DNA from: Clostridiales bacterium | GTDB taxonomy: Bacteria; Bacillota_A; Clostridia; Oscillospirales; Acutalibacteraceae | Direction of reading: 5' to 3' | DNA: 16,297 bases | Assembly: GCA_009774735.1 (NCBI GenBank) | Contig: VSOH01000015.1 | Location: 1-16,297, forward strand | Shown: piece by piece, positions 1 through 6,058 of the stretch | Numbering within the stretch: position 1 is the stretch's first letter | Layout of the letters: each line of letters starts with the position of its first letter | Notes under the pieces: generated by a model | What the model saw: the letters and a program-made list of their open reading frames with translations, nothing else | The model's database searches: none | What the model was told of the DNA's origin: nothing | Translations under genes and position numbers: made by a program

Positions 1-421
1 CAATAAAATCAGTACTTTCAGGTATTGAATATCTTATTTTATTACTATTTTTACTTATTACTGTCAATTCATAATTTGTCGGTGAATTATAGGTAATTTT
101 TAAATTCTTAAACACAATATTTTTGCAGTTAAAAAGAGCAAAAGCACACATTGCTCCATGGACAACAAGTGTTGAACCATTACCGTCAATTGTGATATTT
201 TCTTTATTCTCAATCATAAAAGCAAAATATTTATCAGGATTTTTAAAGCTGTCTGTGTTTGTCATATGACAAACCTTATGCTCACTGAAATCCTTATAAA
301 AATGATATTCTGCCTTAATATCAAATAAAATTGTATCGCCGCTGTTTACATCACTTATAACCTGTTTTAAACCAAGCGAAGCATTTTCAGGTGTAAGATA
401 CTTTGACATTTCTATAACCAT
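1..421 (-). CDS. Partial GH110-like (alpha-1,3-galactosidase-type) beta-helix protein, N-terminus only
   Basis: The minus strand is open from an ATG at 421 to the left edge, about 140 residues, so the C-terminus is missing. A good ribosome site (GAGAGGTGAT) sits just upstream of the ATG. From about residue 70 the protein has the stacked-strand pattern of a right-handed parallel beta-helix: ITIDGNGSTLVVHG, then FALFNCKNIVFKNLKITYNSP. The order 'YHFY ... ITIDGxGS..hHG .. F...NCKN...KNL.I....P' resembles the N-terminal region of glycoside hydrolase family 110, exo-alpha-1,3-galactosidases that act on blood-group-B-type and related glycans. No signal peptide or lipobox is visible at the N-terminus, unlike many secreted members, so a cytoplasmic protein is possible. 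The catalytic acids lie outside the window, so activity cannot be judged. It could instead be another beta-helix carbohydrate-active or structural protein. Confidence 0.62.
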   Translation of the reverse strand, partial: MVIEMSKYLTPENASLGLKQVISDVNSGDTILFDIKAEYHFYKDFSEHKVCHMTNTDSFKNPDKYFAFMIENKENITIDGNGSTLVVHGAMCAFALFNCKNIVFKNLKITYNSPTNYELTVISKNSNKIRYSIPESTDFI

Positions 422-442
422 AAAATCACCTCTCAAATAGAC

Positions 443-471
443 ATTATACTATTATTACAGAAATAATGCAA
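443..471 (-). promoter_or_regulatory. Sigma-A-type promoter for the GH110-like gene
   Basis: On the minus strand a -35-like TTGCAT (471-466) is followed, after a 17-bp spacer, by a perfect -10 TATAAT (448-443). The expected start of transcription is near 436, leaving a short leader that holds the ribosome site for the ATG at 421. Confidence 0.6.
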
Positions 472-480
472 TAATTATTG
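469..480. repeat. 12-bp perfect palindrome covering both divergent -35 boxes
   Basis: CAATAATTATTG is a perfect inverted repeat. It overlaps the -35 hexamers of the two divergent promoters (minus 471-466, plus 478-483). A regulator bound here could control both genes, but two back-to-back TTG -35 boxes in AT-rich DNA give part of this symmetry for free. Confidence 0.4.
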
Positions 481-507
481 ACTTTATTATTAAAAATGGA
501 GTATTAT
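478..507 (+). promoter_or_regulatory. Sigma-A-type promoter for the CoA-transferase operon
   Basis: TTGACT (478-483) is followed, after an 18-bp spacer, by TATTAT (502-507). Each hexamer matches the consensus at five of six positions. Transcription should start near 514, giving a leader of about 45 bases that contains the 533-554 element shared with the ldh upstream region. Confidence 0.55.
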
Positions 508-532
508 ACATTTATGGCTCTTTGTATAAATT

Positions 533-554
533 TATTATGCCATATTTTGGGGTA
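533..554. repeat. 22-bp element also found upstream of ldh (copy 1)
   Basis: TATTATGCCATATTTT followed by GGGGTA. The copy at 16038-16059 matches at 21 of 22 positions (16 identical, one G/T change, then GGGTA). Here it lies downstream of the predicted promoter and overlaps the ribosome-binding region of the CoA-transferase. It contains an imperfect dyad of the form TTATGCC...GGGGTA. A shared operator is an inference. Confidence 0.5.
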
Positions 555-559
555 AGAAT

Positions 560-1933
560 ATGACTTGGAAAGATATATATGAAAGCAAGCTTGTTACTGC
601 CGAGGAAGCCATTAAAGCAATAAATAACGGTGACAAGATTGTTACAGGAATGGGATGCGGTGAGCCGTTCGGAATTCAGCGTGCCCTGATTGAAAACTAT
701 CAGCAGTTTAAAAATGTTGAAATCATTAATATGCTGACTCTTGGTGATTCACCCTGGCTCAGGCCTGAAATGAAAGGACATTTTATTTTAAACTGTCTTT
801 TTGCTTCGCACAGTAACAGAAAAGAAATATCCAACGGAAAATGCGAATTTACAACATCACATTTTTATGAAATACCAGATGTGATTAAAAATTATATTTG
901 CCCGAGGGTAAGTATTGTAATGGTATCACCTCCTGATGAGCACGGCTATGTTTCTTTCGGAACAACAGTTGATTACACAAGAGGTACAACTGATTACTGT
1001 GAAATTGTTATTGCGCAGGTTAACAAATACGTTCCGAGAACCTTCGGCAACTGCATTAAGCATGTAAGGGACTTTACATATTTTGTAGGAATTGATGAGC
1101 CTTTGCCTGAGGTAAAAGGTATTGAAATCAGTAACACCGAGATGGAAATAGGAAAACACTGTGCATCGTTAATCAATGATGGTGACTGCCTGCAGCTTGG
1201 CATAGGCGGAATACCGAACGCAGTTTGTGCACAGCTTTGGGATAAGAAAGACCTTGGACTTCACAGTGAGCTTGTAGGCGATGGTGTTGTTGACCTTCTT
1301 GAAGCAGGTATTATTAACAATAAGAAAAAGCAGACTCATATCGGAAGAACAGTTCTTGGTGCAGCCTTCGGTTCATCAAAGCTTAACAATTATATTAATA
1401 ACAATCCTTCTGTCGAGCTGCATCCTATTGATTATGTTAACAATCCTGCTGAAATTGCAAAAAACAATAATGTTGTTTCAATCAATTCCTGCCTGCAGGT
1501 TGACCTTTTGGGACAGGTTGTTTCAGATACTGTAGGTCTTAATCAATTTTCAGCAGTCGGAGGACAGGTTGATTTTGTACGTGGTGCAACAATGAGCAAA
1601 GGCGGCAGATCTATTATTGCAATGCCTTCAACAGCAAAAAAGGGACTTATCTCAAGAATCGTTCCTTTAATCGCTGAGGGCAGTGCTGTTACTACACCAA
1701 GAAATGATGTTAACTTTGTTGTAACAGAATTCGGTATTGCTCAGCTTAAAGGAAAAACGCTCAAAGAACGTGCTAAGGCTCTTATAAAAATTGCACACCC
1801 AACATTCAGACCTCATTTGATACTTGAGTATAAAAAGAGATTTAATGAGGAGCCTTTTACCCGTGAAGAGCTGAAAGTAATGCTTGGCAAGGTGAAAGAG
1901 CATATTATTGATAATATCAGAAACCATAACTGA
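560..1933 (+). CDS. Acetyl-CoA hydrolase/transferase family protein, 4-hydroxybutyrate CoA-transferase-like
   Basis: This 457-residue protein should move CoA between acyl-CoAs and free acids such as acetate. It matches the family along its whole length. Recognisable blocks are EPFGIQRAL near the N-terminus, CASLINDGDCLQLGIGGIPNAV, LGLHSELVGDGVVDL with the likely catalytic glutamate at E237, VSINSCLQVDLLGQV, GGQVDFVRGA and VVTEFGIAQLKGKTL. The pattern resembles the clostridial Cat2/AbfT (4-hydroxybutyrate CoA-transferase) branch more than the classical butyryl-CoA:acetate (But) branch, for example VNNP...VSINSC and IAHPTFRPHL. Substrate choice cannot be fixed from sequence alone; butyryl-, 4-hydroxybutyryl- or another short-chain acyl-CoA would fit a fermenter. 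The ATG follows a purine-rich GGGGTAAGAAT ribosome site that lies inside the shared element. The gene is co-transcribed with the E2-like gene 25 bases downstream. Confidence 0.88.
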   Translation: MTWKDIYESKLVTAEEAIKAINNGDKIVTGMGCGEPFGIQRALIENYQQFKNVEIINMLTLGDSPWLRPEMKGHFILNCLFASHSNRKEISNGKCEFTTSHFYEIPDVIKNYICPRVSIVMVSPPDEHGYVSFGTTVDYTRGTTDYCEIVIAQVNKYVPRTFGNCIKHVRDFTYFVGIDEPLPEVKGIEISNTEMEIGKHCASLINDGDCLQLGIGGIPNAVCAQLWDKKDLGLHSELVGDGVVDLLEAGIINNKKKQTHIGRTVLGAAFGSSKLNNYINNNPSVELHPIDYVNNPAEIAKNNNVVSINSCLQVDLLGQVVSDTVGLNQFSAVGGQVDFVRGATMSKGGRSIIAMPSTAKKGLISRIVPLIAEGSAVTTPRNDVNFVVTEFGIAQLKGKTLKERAKALIKIAHPTFRPHLILEYKKRFNEEPFTREELKVMLGKVKEHIIDNIRNHN

Positions 1934-1958
1934 TTAATTTAATTCTAAGGAGAAAATA

Positions 1959-2882
1959 ATGGCATTAATCAAAGAAGAATATTTTGGAATTGCAAGAAAA
2001 ATCGTTTCAAATATGACAACACAGAGCTGGGATGAAATTCCTCATGCCACGCTCACCTATGAAGCTGATGTAACCGAGCTTTTTAATGAAAGTAAAAAAC
2101 TTAATGCAGACTGCACAGATAAAACAAAAAAAATCACAATCAATACAGTAATGCTTAAAATAATTTGTGAAGGCCTAAAGGCTGCACCTAAAATGAACAC
2201 ACATCTTGTTTTTAACAAAAAACTTGTAAGAGGAACGCTCAAATACTTTGACAATATTGATATTTCAATGCCTATGATTTTGCCGAGCGGTGAAATGATG
2301 ACAGTCAATATGCACGATATGGGCAACAAGTCACTCAGTGAAATGACAGAGGCTATTAATGCCACTGCCGCACGTGCTAAAAATTCGGATATGAATGAGG
2401 TAATGTTTGAAGTTTCGCTTGATAACACTTTGAAGGGTCTTAAGGAAGGCAAAATACTTCAGGCAATCCGCAGACTTTATGGTTCAAAAATGCCGGGAAA
2501 GCATCAGGTTAAAACATTAAGCGGTGATGCTAAAAAGAAATACTATTCAATCCCTGTATCAAAAAGATTGACAAAACACGACATTGAACAGGGCACAACA
2601 ACAATTTCAAACCTCGGCTCAGTTTACAGAGAGCAGAAAGGTGTTTGTGCACTTCTTGAAATCATACCGCCTCAGACAACCGCTTTTGCAATTAATGCAG
2701 CACAGAAAAGGCCAACAGTTGTCACTGACAAAAATGGAAAAGATACAATAGAAACAAGACTTATTATGCCAATAACAATTGCGATTGACCACAGAGCCCT
2801 TGATTACGGCGATATTGTTCCGTTTATGAGAAAGCTCGATGAAATCTTTGAAAACCCATCAGTTGTTCAAAATTGGAAATAA
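1959..2882 (+). CDS. Free-standing 2-oxoacid dehydrogenase E2-type acyltransferase catalytic domain
   Basis: The 307 residues correspond to the C-terminal catalytic domain of dihydrolipoamide acyltransferases (the chloramphenicol acetyltransferase-like fold). Matching parts are IPHATLTYEADVTELF near residues 28-43, KSLSEMTEAI in the middle, and AIDHRALDYGD near the end. No lipoyl domain, no subunit-binding domain and no linker precede it, and the start (ATG after AAGGAG) falls right at the domain boundary. The active-site His278 and the Asp four residues later (D282) are kept, but the canonical DHRxxDG reads DHRALDYG, with Tyr283 before the glycine. No E1, E3 or lipoylation gene is nearby. 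Its partner is therefore more likely an acyl-CoA, perhaps one handled by the CoA-transferase encoded just upstream, but that is an inference. The operon ends at the terminator 10 bases downstream. Confidence 0.8.
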   Translation: MALIKEEYFGIARKIVSNMTTQSWDEIPHATLTYEADVTELFNESKKLNADCTDKTKKITINTVMLKIICEGLKAAPKMNTHLVFNKKLVRGTLKYFDNIDISMPMILPSGEMMTVNMHDMGNKSLSEMTEAINATAARAKNSDMNEVMFEVSLDNTLKGLKEGKILQAIRRLYGSKMPGKHQVKTLSGDAKKKYYSIPVSKRLTKHDIEQGTTTISNLGSVYREQKGVCALLEIIPPQTTAFAINAAQKRPTVVTDKNGKDTIETRLIMPITIAIDHRALDYGDIVPFMRKLDEIFENPSVVQNWK

Positions 2883-2892
2883 GAATAAAGAA

Positions 2893-2924
2893 AAAAAGGT
2901 ACTCGCCCGAGTACCTTTTTATTT
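2893..2924. terminator. Bidirectional intrinsic terminator between the E2-like gene and tRNA-Leu
   Basis: GGTACTC (2898-2904) and GAGTACC (2909-2915) form a perfect stem with a GCCC loop. Five A's (2893-2897) on the left and T's (2916-2920 and 2922-2924) on the right flank it. The structure gives a hairpin plus U-tract on both strands, ending the plus-strand operon and the minus-strand tRNA transcript. Confidence 0.88.
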
Positions 2925-3007
2925 TGGTGCAGGTAACAGGACTTGAACCTGCACGGTTTCCCACTAGATCCTAAATCTAGCGTGTCTGCCAATTCCACCA
3001 TACCTGC
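2925..3007 (-). tRNA. tRNA-Leu, anticodon UAG
   Basis: The minus strand folds as a class II tRNA. The acceptor stem is GCAGGTA/TACCTGC with discriminator A and an encoded CCA end (2927-2925). The D arm carries TGG..GGCAGA, the anticodon stem is CTAGA/TCTAG around loop TTTAGGA (anticodon TAG at 2973-2971), and there is an extended variable arm with TGGGAAACC. The T arm is GCAGG-TTCAAGT-CCTGT. The total of 83 bases with CCA is normal for a leucine tRNA. It reads CUA and, through U34, possibly other CUN codons. It is a stand-alone gene with its own promoter and terminator. Confidence 0.96.
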
Positions 3008-3019
3008 AACTGCCACAAT

Positions 3020-3048
3020 ATAATATCACAAGGGATATTAAAAATCAA
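3020..3048 (-). promoter_or_regulatory. Promoter for tRNA-Leu
   Basis: On the minus strand TTGATT (3048-3043), a 17-bp spacer and TATTAT (3025-3020) are followed by the mature tRNA 5' end at 3007. A TG one base upstream of the -10 makes it an extended -10. Transcription should start about six bases before the tRNA. Confidence 0.6.
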
Positions 3049-3087
3049 GCATTTTTTAACACCTGAGGTTGACTGACAAAAAACGAA

Positions 3088-3810
3088 CTATAATTCAGTC
3101 TCTTTTTTGGTTGCCGCAAAGGCAGCGGCATAAACATTTTTTGCTCCATAAATTTTAAGCATTTTTGCACATTCATTAAGTGTTGAGCCTGTTGTCTTTA
3201 CATCATCAATAAGTAAAATTGTTTTACCGTCAAGCTTATACTTATATTCATCAATAACATCATAGGCACCGAAAACATCAGCACTTCTTTCACGTGCTGA
3301 TTTGTGATGCTGAACTCCTGTATATCTGACTTTAGAAAGAAGACCGATTACTTCAACATCCAATCTCTTTGACAGAGTATCAGCTATAAGCTGTGACTGG
3401 TTAAAGCCCCTCTTCAGCAAACGAAATTTTCTCAGAGGGACATAGGTTATATAGTCAAAATCTATATCACGGTATACCTCCTGAACTAATGAATATATTT
3501 CATCCGCCATATTTTCGGCTAAAAACGGCATATCATTATTCTTAAAATTTGAAACTGCACGAATTATGCTGTCCTTATAATAATACACAGCAGCAATCTG
3601 CTTATATTCGTTCTTTTTATTTTTGCAGGTACAATCAGTTTTTGAACAGCCGCAATGTATACAATACGGAATTTCAATTCTTTCAAGAGTTTGGCATTCA
3701 CTGCACAAATCATGGTCAATCTCAACAACTTCACCGCAAATTCTGCAGCGGCTGCAAAACAAAACTTTTGAAAACTGCTCAAATACTGATTTCAACACAC
3801 TCATACACAT
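3088..3810 (-). CDS. comF: ComF family phosphoribosyltransferase-like protein
   Basis: This 240-residue protein has the two-part ComF layout. The N-terminus is a cysteine-rich zinc-binding region (CSRCRICG, CSEC, CIHCGC, CTC; about residues 19-63). The C-terminus is a type I phosphoribosyltransferase fold with the PRPP-binding loop ILLIDDVKTTGSTL. RLLKRGFNQSQLIAD is also typical of the family. ComF proteins act in natural transformation, probably on incoming single-stranded DNA in the cytoplasm, but are also kept in bacteria not known to be competent. The first ATG is at 3810. A second ATG at 3804 overlaps the stop of the upstream comEA-like gene as ATGA and could be the real, coupled start. 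No clear ribosome site supports either. It is the last gene of the operon. Confidence 0.88.
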   Translation of the reverse strand: MCMSVLKSVFEQFSKVLFCSRCRICGEVVEIDHDLCSECQTLERIEIPYCIHCGCSKTDCTCKNKKNEYKQIAAVYYYKDSIIRAVSNFKNNDMPFLAENMADEIYSLVQEVYRDIDFDYITYVPLRKFRLLKRGFNQSQLIADTLSKRLDVEVIGLLSKVRYTGVQHHKSARERSADVFGAYDVIDEYKYKLDGKTILLIDDVKTTGSTLNECAKMLKIYGAKNVYAAAFAATKKETEL

Positions 3811-4190
3811 AGATAGGGCGACAGTTTTTCAAAAAGAGCATCCCCTATTCCCTTGATATTTTTTATTTCGTCAACGCTGCTGTAGCCGCCGATATACTCA
3901 CGATATTCAATAATTGCAGAGGCTTTTGCCTCACCTATTCCGTCAATTGTTATAAGCTCATCAACAGTACATGTGTTAAGATCAAGCGGATACTTCATTA
4001 TCGGTTCATTGCTGTCAGCGTAACCGGTAACCTTTTCAGATACAGATACATTAGCTGTATTATCAACAGGCAGCGGTGAATCAACATCAACATACACCTT
4101 TGGCTGTGAAAGAGAAAAATACACAAGTATACACCCTATCAGTATTAATGCTATTCCGATAACTATCAAACTTTGTTTTTTGCCGGTCAT
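3801..4190 (-). CDS. ComEA-like membrane-anchored helix-hairpin-helix protein
   Basis: The protein has 129 residues. Residues 8-28 (LIVIGIALILIGCILVYFSL) form one membrane segment after a short basic start. A polar linker follows, then a double helix-hairpin-helix DNA-binding domain (about 68-129) with the ComEA hallmarks LDLNTCTVDELITIDGIGEAKASAIIEYR and IKNIKGIGDALFEKL. The SLBB domain found in many Bacillus-type ComEA proteins is absent, so this is the short form. ComEA is the surface double-stranded DNA receptor in transformation, and a stand-alone HhH protein may have the same or another envelope DNA role. The start (ATG at 4190) overlaps the stop of the radical SAM gene by four bases (ATGA), and its own end overlaps comF, so the three genes look translationally coupled. 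Confidence 0.82.
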   Translation of the reverse strand: MTGKKQSLIVIGIALILIGCILVYFSLSQPKVYVDVDSPLPVDNTANVSVSEKVTGYADSNEPIMKYPLDLNTCTVDELITIDGIGEAKASAIIEYREYIGGYSSVDEIKNIKGIGDALFEKLSPYLCV

Positions 4191-6058
4191 TTTCTTGTTT
4201 TACCTTTAAATTTATTTTTGCTTTTATTATTCTTTTGCTTATTAAAATCACGCTTTTGCTGAAACTGCCTGCTTGGTTTTATTAAGCATTTACTGTTATT
4301 ACCAATTAAATCAAATCGTTTCGCTCTGCATAGAGCCTCCTCAACCAAATGATGATTTTTTGGATTGAAATACTGCAGCAGTGCCCTCTGGAGTGCCTTG
4401 TCATGCTCACTTTTGGCAACATAAACCTCCTCCATAGTATAAGGATCAAGCCCTGTATAAAACATACAGGTCGATATTGTACCGGGTGTGGGGTAAAAGT
4501 CCTGAACCTGCTCAGGTCTGATATGATTTTTCTTTAAAAACATTGCCAGCTCAATAGCATCATCAATGGTTGATCCCGGATGAGATGACATCAAATAAGG
4601 TACTAAATACTGCTCCTTATTAACCTCATCGGTATAGCTGAAATATCTGCGTGAAAAATTGATATATGCCTCAATATGAGGCTTACCCATTTTATCAAGA
4701 ACTGCTGCAGAGCAATGTTCAGGTGCAACCTTCAGTTGCCCTGAAACGTGATGCTCAACAAGCTCCTTAAAAAAGGTATCATCCTTATCTTCAAGCAGAT
4801 AATCATATCTTATTCCGCTTCTGATAAACACCTTTTTAACACCGTTAATCTGCCTTACATCACGTAGAATATCAAGGTATTCACTATGGTCGACAGCAAG
4901 ATTAGGGCAAGGCTGCGGAGCAAGACATTTTTTACCCTTACACAGTCCGTGCTCAATCTGCATATCACAGGATGGTCGTCTGAAATTAGCTGTAGGTCCG
5001 CCTATATCATGAATATAACCCTTAAAATTCGGCATATGTGTCAGCTTTTCAGCCTCAATCATAATACTTTTCTTAGAACGTGTAGTAACATATCTGCCCT
5101 GATGAAAAGCAATTGAACAAAAGTTACAAGCACCGAAGCAGCCACGGTTATGTGTAATTGAGAATTCAACCTCACGTATACCCGGAACACCGCCAAGCTT
5201 TTCGTAGCTTGGATGATATGCTCGCATATACGGCAATGAATACACCCAGTCGAGCTCCTTCTGCGTAAGAGGCGGCATGGGCTTATTCTGAACAATCATT
5301 GTTCTGCCATGCTTCTGCTTAATAACTCTGCCACGTATATGATCCTGCTCATCCTGCTGTATTCTGCAGGATTTTGCATATTCTTTTTTATTATTGCAGA
5401 CATTTTCAAAGGAGGGACATTCAACACCCTCATATGTAGTTTCAATAGTAGGACAGGCATAGCAGGTACCGAGAATATCACGCATTTCTGTTATGCTTTC
5501 TCCGTTATTGAGTCTTTCAGCAATTTCTATAGTCTGATTTTCACCCATTCCGAATGAGAGTAAATCGGCACCGGAGTCAATCAGAATACTTGGTCTTATT
5601 TTATCATCCCAGTAATCATAATGAGCAAAACGCCGAAGTGATGCTTCAAGTCCTCCGATAATAACAGGACTGTCGGGATAGATACTTTTGACCATTTTTG
5701 AATATACAATAACCGCCCTGTCAGGTCTTTTGCCGGCTACACCGCCTGCAGTATACGCATCATCATGACGAATCCGTTTAGCCGCCGTATAATGTGCAAC
5801 CATTGAATCAATATTACCGCTTGTAATAAAAAAGCCCAACCGAGGCTTGCCAAACTGCATAAAATCCTGCTTATTTTTCCAATTCGGCTGACTCAGCACA
5901 GCCACTTTATATCCCTTGCTTTCAAGCACTCTTGTAATGATTGATGCACCAAATGATGGATGGTCAACATAGCTGTCACCTGTTATGTAGACGAAATCAA
6001 CATAATCCCATCCTCTGTCAAGCATATCCTGTTTATTAATCGGTAGAAAGCCGTTCAT
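4187..6058 (-). CDS. YgiQ family (UPF0313) radical SAM protein
   Basis: This 623-residue protein has the radical SAM cluster motif CxxxCxxC at C307, C311 and C314 (RGCFGACNFCSIAFHQGR), which holds the [4Fe-4S] cluster that cleaves S-adenosylmethionine. The N-terminal region (GDSYVDHPSFGASIITRVLE, later PVIIGGLEASLRRFAHYDYW) is the cobalamin-binding-like domain characteristic of YgiQ proteins. The SAM barrel continues with DIGGPTANF, KVAPEHCS and SSHPGSTIDDAIELA. The last 30 or so residues are a Lys/Asn/Gln-rich basic tail that is probably disordered. The reaction of this widespread family is unknown to me. The ATG shares one base with the stop codon of ftsK (TAATG), so the gene is coupled to it, and its end overlaps the comEA-like gene. 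Family assignment is firm; function is not. Confidence 0.92.
   Translation of the reverse strand: MNGFLPINKQDMLDRGWDYVDFVYITGDSYVDHPSFGASIITRVLESKGYKVAVLSQPNWKNKQDFMQFGKPRLGFFITSGNIDSMVAHYTAAKRIRHDDAYTAGGVAGKRPDRAVIVYSKMVKSIYPDSPVIIGGLEASLRRFAHYDYWDDKIRPSILIDSGADLLSFGMGENQTIEIAERLNNGESITEMRDILGTCYACPTIETTYEGVECPSFENVCNNKKEYAKSCRIQQDEQDHIRGRVIKQKHGRTMIVQNKPMPPLTQKELDWVYSLPYMRAYHPSYEKLGGVPGIREVEFSITHNRGCFGACNFCSIAFHQGRYVTTRSKKSIMIEAEKLTHMPNFKGYIHDIGGPTANFRRPSCDMQIEHGLCKGKKCLAPQPCPNLAVDHSEYLDILRDVRQINGVKKVFIRSGIRYDYLLEDKDDTFFKELVEHHVSGQLKVAPEHCSAAVLDKMGKPHIEAYINFSRRYFSYTDEVNKEQYLVPYLMSSHPGSTIDDAIELAMFLKKNHIRPEQVQDFYPTPGTISTCMFYTGLDPYTMEEVYVAKSEHDKALQRALLQYFNPKNHHLVEEALCRAKRFDLIGNNSKCLIKPSRQFQQKRDFNKQKNNKSKNKFKGKTRK

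Noticed and set aside
533..563. Copy 1 of the shared element as a minus-strand promoter (TGGCATAAT extended -10) for the GH110-like gene.
   Set aside because: No -35-like sequence lies 16-19 bases upstream, and a better promoter with a perfect TATAAT lies at 443-471.
3065..3100. A GACTGA...TCAGTC hairpin at the end of comF as a terminator.
   Set aside because: The six-base stem encloses a long loop and is not followed by a U-run, so comF may read through into the tRNA region.
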